NCBI RefSeq assembly: GCF_902489365.1
Contig: NZ_CABTZR010000007.1
Location: forward strand, 1 to 54,459
Direction of reading: 5' to 3'
DNA length: 54,459 nt
DNA from: an uncultured Corynebacterium sp.
GTDB taxonomy: Bacteria > Actinomycetota > Actinomycetes > Mycobacteriales > Mycobacteriaceae
Shown piece after piece: positions 44,208 to 52,915 of this stretch. The position numbers were made by a program, and so were the translations under genes. The notes below the pieces were generated by a model that was not told the origin of the DNA, did not search any database, and was given only the letters and a program-made list of their open reading frames with translations. Position 1 is the first letter of the stretch, and each line of letters begins with the position of its first letter.

Positions 44208-46840
44208 TGTCGCACCGCTTCACCGAGGATGAGCTCGATCACCTCACGCCCGAAGAGCACGAGGACACTAACGACGCCGCCAACGCCGCCACCAACGCCG
44301 CCACCAACGACGCCACCAACGACGCCGCCATCGACGCCACCCAAGCCGTGCGCTTTGATCCCTTCGCGGATGACGATGACGACTATTCGGAGGACCACCA
44401 CCTCAGCGTCTCCCCTACAGATTCGCACAGCGCGGGAACAGCAGCTGCCGGCGCCGCCGACGCCGAACCCTCCGACCGCACCGCCGCCGTGCCTTTTGAT
44501 CCCTTCGCGGATGACGATGACGATGACTACGATGCCACCACCGGCAACCACCTCTCCCCCGCGAATCGCATGGGCACGAGCGGCACGGCGACGGGCCAAC
44601 CCGACGATGGCGAATACGTCGACTCGGACAATATCGCCGCGCTCATCGAGGAGCTGGGACAGCTGCGTGATCGCCGCAAGTCCGAGGATCCATCGCAGGC
44701 CTCGCGGCGCCGCGCGCTCGATACCTTCCGCCAGCGCCGCAGCACCAAGCGCACCGATCGGGAAGTGGCCGATGGCATGACCACCTTGCCCTTCGTTGTC
44801 CCAGGCAACCCGCGCGACGCGCTCATCGATCCCAAGGATGCGCCCCGCGCCGCCCCACCGCAGCTCAAGCCGGGTGACATGGTGGCCGGCCAGTACGAGA
44901 TCTTGGGCGTGCTCGCGCATGGCGGGCTGGGCTGGATTTACCTGGCCAATGACCACTTCGTCTCCGGACGCATCGTGGTGCTCAAGGGTATGCAATCCAC
45001 CAACTCCGCCGAGGAGACCGCCACCGCGGAGGCGGAGAGAGAGTTCCTCGCGGACATCACGCACCCGAATATCGTGAAGATTTTCAACTTCATCGATGAC
45101 CCCCGCGTGCCGGGTGGCTTCATCGTCATGGAGTACGTCGGCGGCCCCTCACTGAAGCAGCGCCGCAACGACCAAGCCACTGACCGCTTTCCCGTCGACA
45201 CGGCCATTGCCTATATCCTCGAAATCCTGCCCGCTCTGGACTACCTGCACGCCCGCGGCGTGGTCTACAACGACTTGAAGCCCTCCAACATCATCGTCAC
45301 CGAGGACCAGGTCAAGCTCATCGATCTGGGCGCGGTCTCCGGCATCGGCGCCTTCGGCCACATCTACGGCACGCAGGGTTTCCAGGCCCCCGAGATCGCC
45401 ACGCAGGGCCCCTCGGTGGCCAGCGATATTTACACCATCGGCCGCACCCTGGCCTGCCTGACGCTGAAGCTGCCGGTGGAGGACGGCGTCTACAAACCCG
45501 GCCTGCCCTCCCCCACGGAGGAGCCGTTGCTGCGCCGCTACCTCTCCTTCTACCGCTTGCTGTTGCGAGCTACCGATCCGGACCCACAGCAGCGCTTCGG
45601 CTCCGTCTCCGAGCTGCGTGACCAGCTCTTCGGTGTACTTCGGGAGGTCATCGCGCTCCGCGATGGCATCCAGCACCCGGCCCAGCACTCGGTCTTCTCC
45701 CCGCAGCGTACGACCTTCGGCACAAAGCACCTGGTCTTCCGCACGGACCAGCTCATCGACGGCATCGACCGCACCGTCCGCATCACCGCCCCCGAGGTAG
45801 TCTCCGCGCTACCCATCCCGCTCATCGTCCGTTCCGACATCGGCGCCCCGCTGCTGCAAGGTTCCTCCTACACGGAGCCACAGGAAGCACTGGAAACCCT
45901 GCGCCAGGCCATGCAGGCCCCGGAGTATGAGGAATCCGCAGAGATTCCACTCGGCGTAGTGCGCGCCATGATTGACTTGGGCTACATCGGCCAGGCCCGC
46001 GAGTGGCTGAATTCCATCGAAGACCGCCTGGGGAGGGACTGGCGTTTCCACTGGTACTCGGGCGTGACCGAGCTGCTTTTGGATAAGTACCGCGAGGCCC
46101 AGGCCCACTTCGCCCACGTCCTCGACGTGCTGCCTGGTGAGGCTGCCCCGAAGCTGGCCATCGGCGCGGTCAATGAACTCATCTTGCAGCAACTGGGTTT
46201 TTCGGAGGCCGCGCTGATCGACGCTGCCGTTGCCCGCGCCTGCGCCAACCTCACTTCCTCGCTGGCCGATTTGCCCAACGACGCTTTTGAGGATCAGCCC
46301 GGCATCTGGGACCACGTCACCGATGATCCTGCCCACCTGCGCTTCAACTCGCTGCGCCTCTACGGCATCGTGTGGGCGACAAACCCGACGACGGTCTCCT
46401 CCGCCTTCGGCTTGGCCCGCCAGCTGCGCGCCGAGCACCAGGTGGAGCTCGCCGTGGCCACCTTGGATAAGGTCCCCAACGCCTCGCGCCACCACCGCAT
46501 GGCCCGCTTGACCACGGTTCTGCAGCTCATCGTCCACGATCTTTCCGAGTCCCGCATCCGGCGTGCCGCCCGCCGTTTGGAGGAGATTCCGCAGAACGAG
46601 CCGCGCTTCTTGCAGATCAAGATCGCAGTCATCTCCGCCGGGCTGACCTTCCTGCGCGAATCAGACCTCGACGCGGCGGCCTCCCCCAACGATCTCTTCG
46701 AGTTCCCCTTCACCCAGCGCGGCCTGCGCTACGGCCTGGCGGATACCCTGCGGGCACTGGCGCGCCAGGCGCCGTTCGCCCGCCACCGCTACGCGCTGGT
46801 AGACCTGGCCAACAAGGTCCGCCCAGTCACGATGTTCTAG
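44207..46840 (+). CDS. pknG: Serine/threonine protein kinase PknG
   Basis: The 877-residue soluble kinase controls 2-oxoglutarate dehydrogenase by phosphorylating OdhI (GarA in mycobacteria). The kinase domain is at about 228-490, with Gly-rich loop VLAHGGLGWIYLA, Lys260, catalytic Asp356 in YNDLKPSN, and DLG (373-375) in place of DFG. The C-terminal 350 residues are the TPR-like part. The N-terminal 220 residues are disordered and contain a NAAT/NDAT repeat (22-45). A motif is duplicated there: Thr45-QAV-RFDPFADDDDD and Thr92-AAV-PFDPFADDDDDD. No CxxC rubredoxin motif is present, unlike M. tuberculosis PknG. Last gene of the glnX-glnH-pknG operon. Confidence 0.95.
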   Translation: MSHRFTEDELDHLTPEEHEDTNDAANAATNAATNDATNDAAIDATQAVRFDPFADDDDDYSEDHHLSVSPTDSHSAGTAAAGAADAEPSDRTAAVPFDPFADDDDDDYDATTGNHLSPANRMGTSGTATGQPDDGEYVDSDNIAALIEELGQLRDRRKSEDPSQASRRRALDTFRQRRSTKRTDREVADGMTTLPFVVPGNPRDALIDPKDAPRAAPPQLKPGDMVAGQYEILGVLAHGGLGWIYLANDHFVSGRIVVLKGMQSTNSAEETATAEAEREFLADITHPNIVKIFNFIDDPRVPGGFIVMEYVGGPSLKQRRNDQATDRFPVDTAIAYILEILPALDYLHARGVVYNDLKPSNIIVTEDQVKLIDLGAVSGIGAFGHIYGTQGFQAPEIATQGPSVASDIYTIGRTLACLTLKLPVEDGVYKPGLPSPTEEPLLRRYLSFYRLLLRATDPDPQQRFGSVSELRDQLFGVLREVIALRDGIQHPAQHSVFSPQRTTFGTKHLVFRTDQLIDGIDRTVRITAPEVVSALPIPLIVRSDIGAPLLQGSSYTEPQEALETLRQAMQAPEYEESAEIPLGVVRAMIDLGYIGQAREWLNSIEDRLGRDWRFHWYSGVTELLLDKYREAQAHFAHVLDVLPGEAAPKLAIGAVNELILQQLGFSEAALIDAAVARACANLTSSLADLPNDAFEDQPGIWDHVTDDPAHLRFNSLRLYGIVWATNPTTVSSAFGLARQLRAEHQVELAVATLDKVPNASRHHRMARLTTVLQLIVHDLSESRIRRAARRLEEIPQNEPRFLQIKIAVISAGLTFLRESDLDAAASPNDLFEFPFTQRGLRYGLADTLRALARQAPFARHRYALVDLANKVRPVTMF

Positions 46841-46868
46841 CCGCCAGCGCTACCGGCCGGCGACCAGC

Positions 46869-48089
46869 CTAGTAAAGGCCCGCCTCCCGGGCCATGGCGG
46901 CAACCTCCGCGGACTTCTGCGCGATGGCCAGCTCCTCATTCGTCGGCACCACGAAGACCTTGACCTGGGAGTCCGCGGTCGAAATCATGCGTGGCTCCTT
47001 GGAGCGCACCAGGTTGGCTTCCTTATCGAAGTCAATGCCGTACATGTCCAGGTTGTACAGCGAATCCTGGCGGACCTCGGTATCGTTCTCACCCACGCCG
47101 GCGGTAAACGTAATCGCATCCACACGGCCCAGCGCAATCATGTACGCGCCGATGAAGCGGCGCAGCTGGTGGATGTAGATGTTATAGGCCAGCCAGGCGT
47201 CCTGGTCCTCGTTGTTAATGCGCTCGCGCAGCACGCGGAAATCGTTAACACCCGCAATGCCCTTCACACCGGAGCGCTTGTTCAGCAAGTCATCAATGTC
47301 ATCGATGGACATACCTGCCTCACGCGAGAGGTGGAAGATGATACCCGGGTCGATATCTCCAGAACGGGTACCCATGGCCAGACCAGCCAGCGGTGTCAGT
47401 CCCATCGAGGTATCGATCGGTCGGCCGTTGCGAATCGCCGCCGCCGAAGCACCGTTGCCCAAATGCAGCGTAATCTGGTGGACGTGCCCCGGGTCCATGT
47501 CCAGCAGCTTCGGCACCTGCTGCGAGACGAACTCGTGGGAGGTTCCGTGGAAGCCGTAGCGGCGGATGTCATACTGCGAGGCCACGTCGTTGTTGATGGC
47601 GTACAGTGCAGCCGCCGGCGGCATGTGGTTAAAGAAGGCCGTATCGAAGACCGCCACGTGCGGGATCTCCGGCAGCAGCTTGCGCGCCACGCGGATGCCG
47701 TCCAGGTTCGCCGGGTTGTGCAGCGGCGCGAGCGGGATGAGGTCCTCGATCATGGACTCGATCTGGTCCACGATGAGCTGCGGCTCGCTGAATAGGCGCC
47801 CGCCGTGCACCACGCGGTGGCCTACGGCGATGACCTCGACATCCGTCGGGCCCACACCGTGCTCATGCATGATGCTAAACGCGCGGTCCAAACCGAAGGA
47901 GTGGGTGGGAATCTCCAGCTCTTCCTTGAATTCCTCTCCGTCCGTTTTGACGGTCACAGCACCTTGCGGCTCACCGACCTGCTCCACCAAACCGGAGACC
48001 AACGGCGTATCCGTGGCCGAGCTTTCCGGGTCCACCAACTGGAATTTAACTGAGGAGGACCCAGAATTGAGAACAAGTACGTACGCCAT
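46869..48089 (-). CDS. ackA: Acetate kinase
   Basis: The 406-residue enzyme converts acetyl phosphate and ADP to acetate and ATP, reversibly. It begins AYVLVLNSGSSSVKFQLVD (signature 1), has the second signature near RYGFHGTSHEFVS, and the nucleotide-binding TFTAGVGEND near the C-terminus. The ATG directly follows the pta stop, so the two are translated from one mRNA. It converges on pknG with only 28 nt between, and no hairpin is seen there. Confidence 0.97.
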   Translation of the reverse strand: MAYVLVLNSGSSSVKFQLVDPESSATDTPLVSGLVEQVGEPQGAVTVKTDGEEFKEELEIPTHSFGLDRAFSIMHEHGVGPTDVEVIAVGHRVVHGGRLFSEPQLIVDQIESMIEDLIPLAPLHNPANLDGIRVARKLLPEIPHVAVFDTAFFNHMPPAAALYAINNDVASQYDIRRYGFHGTSHEFVSQQVPKLLDMDPGHVHQITLHLGNGASAAAIRNGRPIDTSMGLTPLAGLAMGTRSGDIDPGIIFHLSREAGMSIDDIDDLLNKRSGVKGIAGVNDFRVLRERINNEDQDAWLAYNIYIHQLRRFIGAYMIALGRVDAITFTAGVGENDTEVRQDSLYNLDMYGIDFDKEANLVRSKEPRMISTADSQVKVFVVPTNEELAIAQKSAEVAAMAREAGLY

Positions 48090-49454
48090 CTACTTCACCC
48101 CTGCCTGAATAGCGGTAATAGCCACCGTGTTGATGATGTCCGGAACGGTCGCTCCACGCGAAAGGTCATTGACCGGCTTGTTCAGGCCCTGCAGAATCGG
48201 GCCCACCGCCAGTGCACCACCGGTGCGCTGCGCCGTCTTATAACCAATGTTGCCGGCCTCCAAGTCCGGGAAAACAAATACCGTAGCCTGACCAGCCACC
48301 GGGGACTCCGGCGCCTTCTTAGCCGCCACGCCTGGGTCACACGCAGCATCAAACTGCAGCGGACCGTCCACGGCCACGGAGGAATCAATCCCCTTGGCCA
48401 CCTCGACTGCCTGTGCAACCTTTTCCACGTCCGGGCCCGCGCCCGAGGTGCCCGTGGAGTAGGACAGCAGCGCCACGCGCGGGTCCAGGCCAAACTGCGC
48501 GGCGGTCTGCGCGGACACGATGGCGATCTCGCCGAGCTGCTCCGGTGTCGGGTTCGGGTTCACCGCGCAGTCACCGAAGGCCCACAGGCGGCCCGGCATC
48601 ACCATGAGGAAGATGGAGGAAACCACGGAGGCCTCTGGCTTGGTCTTAATGATCTGGAAGGAAGGCTTAATCGTGTGCGCCGTGGTGTGCGCCGCGCCGG
48701 AGACCATGCCGTCAGCCAAACCCTTGTGCACCATCATCGTGGCGAAGTAGGACACGTCTTTCATGGTCTCGCGCGCCTGCTCCAGCGTCACGCCCTTCTT
48801 CTTACGCAGCTCCGCGAAGTCCGCGGCAAACTCCTCCGCCAGCGGGGATTCCAGGTGGTTGATGATGTCCACGCTGGACAGGTCAATCCCGAGTTCCTGG
48901 GCGCGCTTCTCGACGTTCCCATCACCCAGAATCGTCAGCTTCGCCACCTTGCCTTTGATGAGCTCACCGGCAGCCTCCAAGATGCGGTCATCCTCGCCCT
49001 CCGGCAAAACGATGTGCGCTCCGACCTCGCGGGCCTGGTCCAGCAGCTGCTTCTGGAAGAGCTCGGCAGACATATAAGGCTCGATCTCCTCCAGGGAGGA
49101 AATCGCACCAGGAACCGAGGAGACGTCGGTCAACGCGCCAACCACCGTAGCGCCCACAGAGCGCGCGTGGCCCAGCGCCAACTCCGCCGCGCGGGCGGGT
49201 GCATTAGAAATCAGGACGAAGGGCAGGCCCAGGGCGGCCGCGGCCTTGGCATCAAAATCCATGACGCCGGTGCCCTGGAGGACTAGGTTACCCGCGGGGG
49301 CATTTTCCAGGACCTCGCTGAGCGTGGTTCCCAGGTCATCTACCTGGGCGAAGGTGGCCCCCAGTTCCTGAGCCACAGCAGCAACGTCCAATCCGTCGAA
49401 GCCGCGCCCGATGACGCTAATAAAGGCGGAATTCCGTGAGGACTTGGCGGTCAT
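48090..49454 (-). CDS. pta: Phosphate acetyltransferase
   Basis: The 454-residue enzyme interconverts acetyl-CoA and acetyl phosphate. The catalytic PTA/PTB domain fills residues 130-454, with ADGMVSGAAHTTAHTIKPSFQIIKT and the final PVNDLSRGATVPDIINT. The N-terminal 120 residues are a shortened DRTGG-like P-loop remnant, so the protein lies between short and long classes. The ATG at 49454 has AGAAAGG upstream; the longer frame lies in the leader. First gene of pta-ackA. Confidence 0.96.
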   Translation of the reverse strand: MTAKSSRNSAFISVIGRGFDGLDVAAVAQELGATFAQVDDLGTTLSEVLENAPAGNLVLQGTGVMDFDAKAAAALGLPFVLISNAPARAAELALGHARSVGATVVGALTDVSSVPGAISSLEEIEPYMSAELFQKQLLDQAREVGAHIVLPEGEDDRILEAAGELIKGKVAKLTILGDGNVEKRAQELGIDLSSVDIINHLESPLAEEFAADFAELRKKKGVTLEQARETMKDVSYFATMMVHKGLADGMVSGAAHTTAHTIKPSFQIIKTKPEASVVSSIFLMVMPGRLWAFGDCAVNPNPTPEQLGEIAIVSAQTAAQFGLDPRVALLSYSTGTSGAGPDVEKVAQAVEVAKGIDSSVAVDGPLQFDAACDPGVAAKKAPESPVAGQATVFVFPDLEAGNIGYKTAQRTGGALAVGPILQGLNKPVNDLSRGATVPDIINTVAITAIQAGVK

Positions 49455-49676
49455 GAGAAACCTTTCTCTGCTTAGAAAGCGTGTACCCGGGCTCACAAAC
49501 TGGGCACACAGTGACACTACGACACTTTCACAGTACGGGAACGCACCCCTTCGCGCCGCCAAAGCGAGGCTTCATATCCCCAACGTTGCAGGCCACCAGC
49601 GCCCCACACCGCCATAGAGTGCGGTATCCCACAGAAACTTGCTCCTCGTGACCACTGCGGAGTAGGGTCCTAACCA

Positions 49677-49761
49677 GGATTGTTACTTCGGGCAAGACCT
49701 AGGCTCCCCGCTCTTAGCCGTGTGGGGATGGTTCGCTATGAACCATTGTGGCCTAGGTCTT
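49677..49761 (+). promoter_or_regulatory. RAT antiterminator overlapping a branched terminator, bgl operon leader
   Basis: GGATTGTTAC begins at 49677 and the element runs through GGCAAGACC to about 49700, matching the ribonucleic antiterminator bound by BglG/SacY proteins. Its 3' end overlaps an 11-bp stem (49694-49704 with GCCTAGGTCTT at 49751-49761). Inside are two smaller hairpins (49705-49709 with 49724-49728; 49728-49734 with 49740-49746). TTTTG and TTTTT follow the stem. BglG binding would prevent termination. Confidence 0.87.
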
Positions 49762-49807
49762 TTGTGGTTTTTAGCCACAGTGCCTGCCTACTCTCGAAAG
49801 GATTCTC

Positions 49808-51913
49808 ATGTCGACGGAAATTCGCTCGGCAGCCGAGGCCATCTTGGATGGCATCGGCGGGGCGGAGAACATCACCTCTTTCACGCACTGCGCCACGCGC
49901 CTGCGCTTTGAGCTGGCTGATGCCTCCAAAGCCGATAAGGAAGCACTCGAATCTATCCCCAAGGTCATGGGCGCTGTGCCCCAAGGCGGGCGCAACTACC
50001 AGGTCGTCATCGGCGGTGATGTGGCGACCGTCTATGACGAGATCAATGCTCTGCCACAGATGAAGAAGGCTGGTGCGTCTACCGGTCGCTCCAACGATGA
50101 TGTCAAGGCCGCGGCCCGCGCCAAGTCCAAGGGCAAGGTGCCGTGGATGGATACCTTCTTCGAGTACCTCTCGGATTCCTTCCGCCCCATCCTGGGTGTG
50201 CTGCTGGGCGCTTCCCTGGTCATTGCCTTCGCCGCCGTGCTGGATGCCCTAGGAATCGTCGACTTCCGCGCTGAGGATAAGCCTGCCTCTTGGCTTTTCG
50301 TCGATGCCATGTGGCGCTCCGTCTTCTTCTTCCTGCCCGTCATGGTGGCCTATAACGCCGGCAAGAAGCTGCGCATCGATCCCTGGGTCCCCGCGGCGGT
50401 CATGTTCGCGATGTTCACCCCGGAGTTCACTGGCCTCACCGATAATCCGGCCGTCCAGTGCGTGACCAATGAGACGCTGTCGGCTGAGCAGTGCTCCATC
50501 GATATCTTTGGTTTGCCGATGCAGCTGCAGGACTATGGCGGAAACGTCTTCGTCCCGCTCATCATGGCTGCCGTCGCCGCCCTCTTCTACAAGGGTTTCC
50601 AGAAGATCATTCCGTCCACAGTGCACATGGTCTTCGTTCCCTTCCTGACCCTGATTTTCCTCATCCCACTGACTGCTTTCATCATTGGCCCGTTCGGTGT
50701 GTGGGCTGGTAACGGCATTGGTGCTGGTCTGTCCTGGCTCAATGACAACGCTCCGTTCGTCTTCGCCCTGGCCATCCCGATGCTGTACCCATTCCTGGTC
50801 CCGCTGGGTCTTCACTGGCCACTCAACGCCCTCATGCTGGTCAACATCCAGACCCTGGGCTATGACTTCATCCAGGGCCCGATGGGCGCGTGGAACTTCG
50901 CCTGCTTCGGTGCCACCGCGGGTGTTCTGGCCCTTTCTATCCGTGACCACGACACCGTGATGCGTCAGACCTCCGGCTCTGCCCTCCTCGCTGGCCTGCT
51001 GGGTGGTATTTCTGAGCCTTCGCTCTACGGTATCCACCTGCGCTACAAGCGCATCTACCCGCGCATGCTGGTGGGCTGCTTCGCCGGTGGTCTGACCGTA
51101 GCCCTGCTAACTCTGGGTTCTAACGGCATCACGACGAATGCCTTTGTCTTCACCTCCCTGCTGACCATCCCGGTCTTCACCCCGATGGCCAAGTACGCCA
51201 TCTCCATTGCGGTGGCCTTCTTCGTGGCCTTCCTGCTCATCCTCTTCACCGACTACCGCACCCCGGAGGAGCGCGCTGAGGCCAAGGCCGCCCGCGAGGC
51301 AGCTGAGAAGGCCGAGCTCGACAGTGCCGACAACGCCGCGCTTGCCGACGCCCCCGCAACCGCAGGCACCGCTGCCGCCGGCGCCGGTGCTGGCGCTGCC
51401 ACCGCTACCGCTACCAAGGCAGACGCCCCGGCCCAGGCTGCTGAGTCCGCCGCTGGCACCACCACCGACATTGCTTCCCCTGCCAACGGCAAGGTTGTCC
51501 CGATGGCTGAGATCGATGACCCGGTCTTCTCCGCCGGCACGCTGGGCGATGGCGTGGGCATCGTCCCTGAGGGCAACGACGTTTACTCCCCGGTGAGCGG
51601 CACGATTGTCAGCGCCATGAAGTCCGGCCACGCCTACGGCATCAAGACCGAAGACGGCGTGGAGGTCCTCGTCCACATCGGCATCAACACCGTGAAGATG
51701 AAGGGCGAAGGTTTCGCCCCAGCCGTCAAGAAGGGCGATACCGTCAAGCAGGGCGAGCTGCTTGCCACCGTTGACTTCGACAAGGTCACCGAAGCCGGCT
51801 ACGACACCACCATCGTCCTGGCCGTGACCAACACCAAGGCACTGTCTGCCGTCACCCCGGCTGGCCTCAACCACGCCGCCGCTGGCGATACGGTCATCAC
51901 CACGACCCGCTAA
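49808..51913 (+). CDS. bglF: Beta-glucoside-specific PTS permease EIIBCA
   Basis: The 701-residue permease imports and phosphorylates beta-glucosides. The EIIB domain (1-90) has the phosphoacceptor Cys28 in SFTHCATRLRFEL. The EIIC membrane domain (about 115-485) contains SGSALLAGLLGGISEPSLYGIHLRYK. After an Ala/Thr-rich linker, the EIIA domain (about 560-695) has VEVLVHIGINTVKMKGEGF with the phosphorylated His. It begins 46 nt after the RAT-terminator, with CGAAAGGA before the ATG. The IIBCA order is standard for BglF. Confidence 0.94.
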   Translation: MSTEIRSAAEAILDGIGGAENITSFTHCATRLRFELADASKADKEALESIPKVMGAVPQGGRNYQVVIGGDVATVYDEINALPQMKKAGASTGRSNDDVKAAARAKSKGKVPWMDTFFEYLSDSFRPILGVLLGASLVIAFAAVLDALGIVDFRAEDKPASWLFVDAMWRSVFFFLPVMVAYNAGKKLRIDPWVPAAVMFAMFTPEFTGLTDNPAVQCVTNETLSAEQCSIDIFGLPMQLQDYGGNVFVPLIMAAVAALFYKGFQKIIPSTVHMVFVPFLTLIFLIPLTAFIIGPFGVWAGNGIGAGLSWLNDNAPFVFALAIPMLYPFLVPLGLHWPLNALMLVNIQTLGYDFIQGPMGAWNFACFGATAGVLALSIRDHDTVMRQTSGSALLAGLLGGISEPSLYGIHLRYKRIYPRMLVGCFAGGLTVALLTLGSNGITTNAFVFTSLLTIPVFTPMAKYAISIAVAFFVAFLLILFTDYRTPEERAEAKAAREAAEKAELDSADNAALADAPATAGTAAAGAGAGAATATATKADAPAQAAESAAGTTTDIASPANGKVVPMAEIDDPVFSAGTLGDGVGIVPEGNDVYSPVSGTIVSAMKSGHAYGIKTEDGVEVLVHIGINTVKMKGEGFAPAVKKGDTVKQGELLATVDFDKVTEAGYDTTIVLAVTNTKALSAVTPAGLNHAAAGDTVITTTR

Positions 51914-51955
51914 AGGACCCGCTAGGGCACCTTTAGCACGCCTTTAACGAACCCT

Positions 51956-52034
51956 GACTAAGCTGGCTCGATGTAATTACCATCGTGGCCGGCTTTAGTC
52001 GTTCTAGCCCTAACCAGTTATCCCTAACTGGTTA
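51956..52034 (+). promoter_or_regulatory. Two hairpins between bglF and bglG
   Basis: GACTAAGC...CGATG (51956-51973) pairs with CATCG...GCTTTAGTC (51981-52000), with small mismatches. A second hairpin, TAACCAGTTA (52011-52020) with TAACTGGTTA (52025-52034), is a perfect 10-bp stem with loop TCCC. No T run or RAT is visible. Possible roles are transcript processing or setting the bglG level. Confidence 0.6.
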
Positions 52035-52056
52035 ACCTCAACCAGAAAGGTGCCTT

Positions 52057-52884
52057 GTGCAACTGCTGCGAGTATTCAATAACAACGTCGTTCTCGCACG
52101 GCGCGGCGCGGAAGACGTCATTGTCACCGGCCGCGGCATCGGCTTCCAGGCCAAACCTGGCACTGAGGTTGACCCGGCCAAGGTGGTGAAGGTCTTCGTC
52201 CCGGATTCCGGCCGCGACCCGGATCACCTGGCCGCCATGATTGCTGGTATTCCCGGCGAATACGTGCAGCTGGTTATCGATGCCATGCACTCCGTCGACA
52301 TGTCTGAGGCTCTGCGCAGCAAGCTCACGCTCGTGGTGGCGATTGCGGATCACGTCCACGGCGCGGTCACCCGCGGCAAGCCCGTGTCCTATCCATTGGA
52401 AGCCGAGGTGCGCCACCTCTACGCCGAGGACTTTGCACTCGCGCAGAAACTGCTCACCGCCATCAACAGCGGTCTGCACAAGCCGCTGGCTGCCGACGAA
52501 GCCGTGGCCATTACCCTGCACCTAGTCAACGCCGGCTTCGCGGTCGGGGATCTCTCCGGCACTTACCGCATGACGGGACTGATTCAGCAGATCCTGGCTG
52601 TCATCGGCTCACACAACGATACGGAGCTCAACAGCGAGGACATCTCCGTCGCCCGCTTCATCACGCACCTGCGCTACCTGTTTGTGCGCATGGCGGAGCA
52701 CCAGCAGCTCGACTCTGACGACCGCCAAGTGGCCACCGCTATCTCCGCGCGCTACCCCGATGCCGTCGAGACCGCCCAGATGGTGGCCAACCTGATTGAG
52801 CTGCGTCTCGACAGCGCCCTAACCCCCGATGAGGTCTCCTACTTGACGCTGCATATTGCCCGCCTGCAGGAGGCCTCCGCCTAA
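52057..52884 (+). CDS. bglG: Transcriptional antiterminator, BglG family
   Basis: The 275-residue protein has an RNA-binding CAT domain (1-55: VFNNNVVLARR and VTGRGIGFQ) and two PRD domains. The phosphorylatable histidines are in IADHVHGAV and ITLHLVNAGF (PRD1), and FITHLRYLF and LTLHIARL (PRD2). It should bind the RAT in the bglF leader when beta-glucosides relieve BglF-mediated phosphorylation. The GTG start has AGAAAGG 6 nt upstream. Placing bglG after bglF, not before it as in E. coli, makes the system autocatalytic. Confidence 0.94.
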   Translation: MQLLRVFNNNVVLARRGAEDVIVTGRGIGFQAKPGTEVDPAKVVKVFVPDSGRDPDHLAAMIAGIPGEYVQLVIDAMHSVDMSEALRSKLTLVVAIADHVHGAVTRGKPVSYPLEAEVRHLYAEDFALAQKLLTAINSGLHKPLAADEAVAITLHLVNAGFAVGDLSGTYRMTGLIQQILAVIGSHNDTELNSEDISVARFITHLRYLFVRMAEHQQLDSDDRQVATAISARYPDAVETAQMVANLIELRLDSALTPDEVSYLTLHIARLQEASA

Positions 52885-52915
52885 GCCATTCACCGGCTTA
52901 GACCACTGCGACAGC

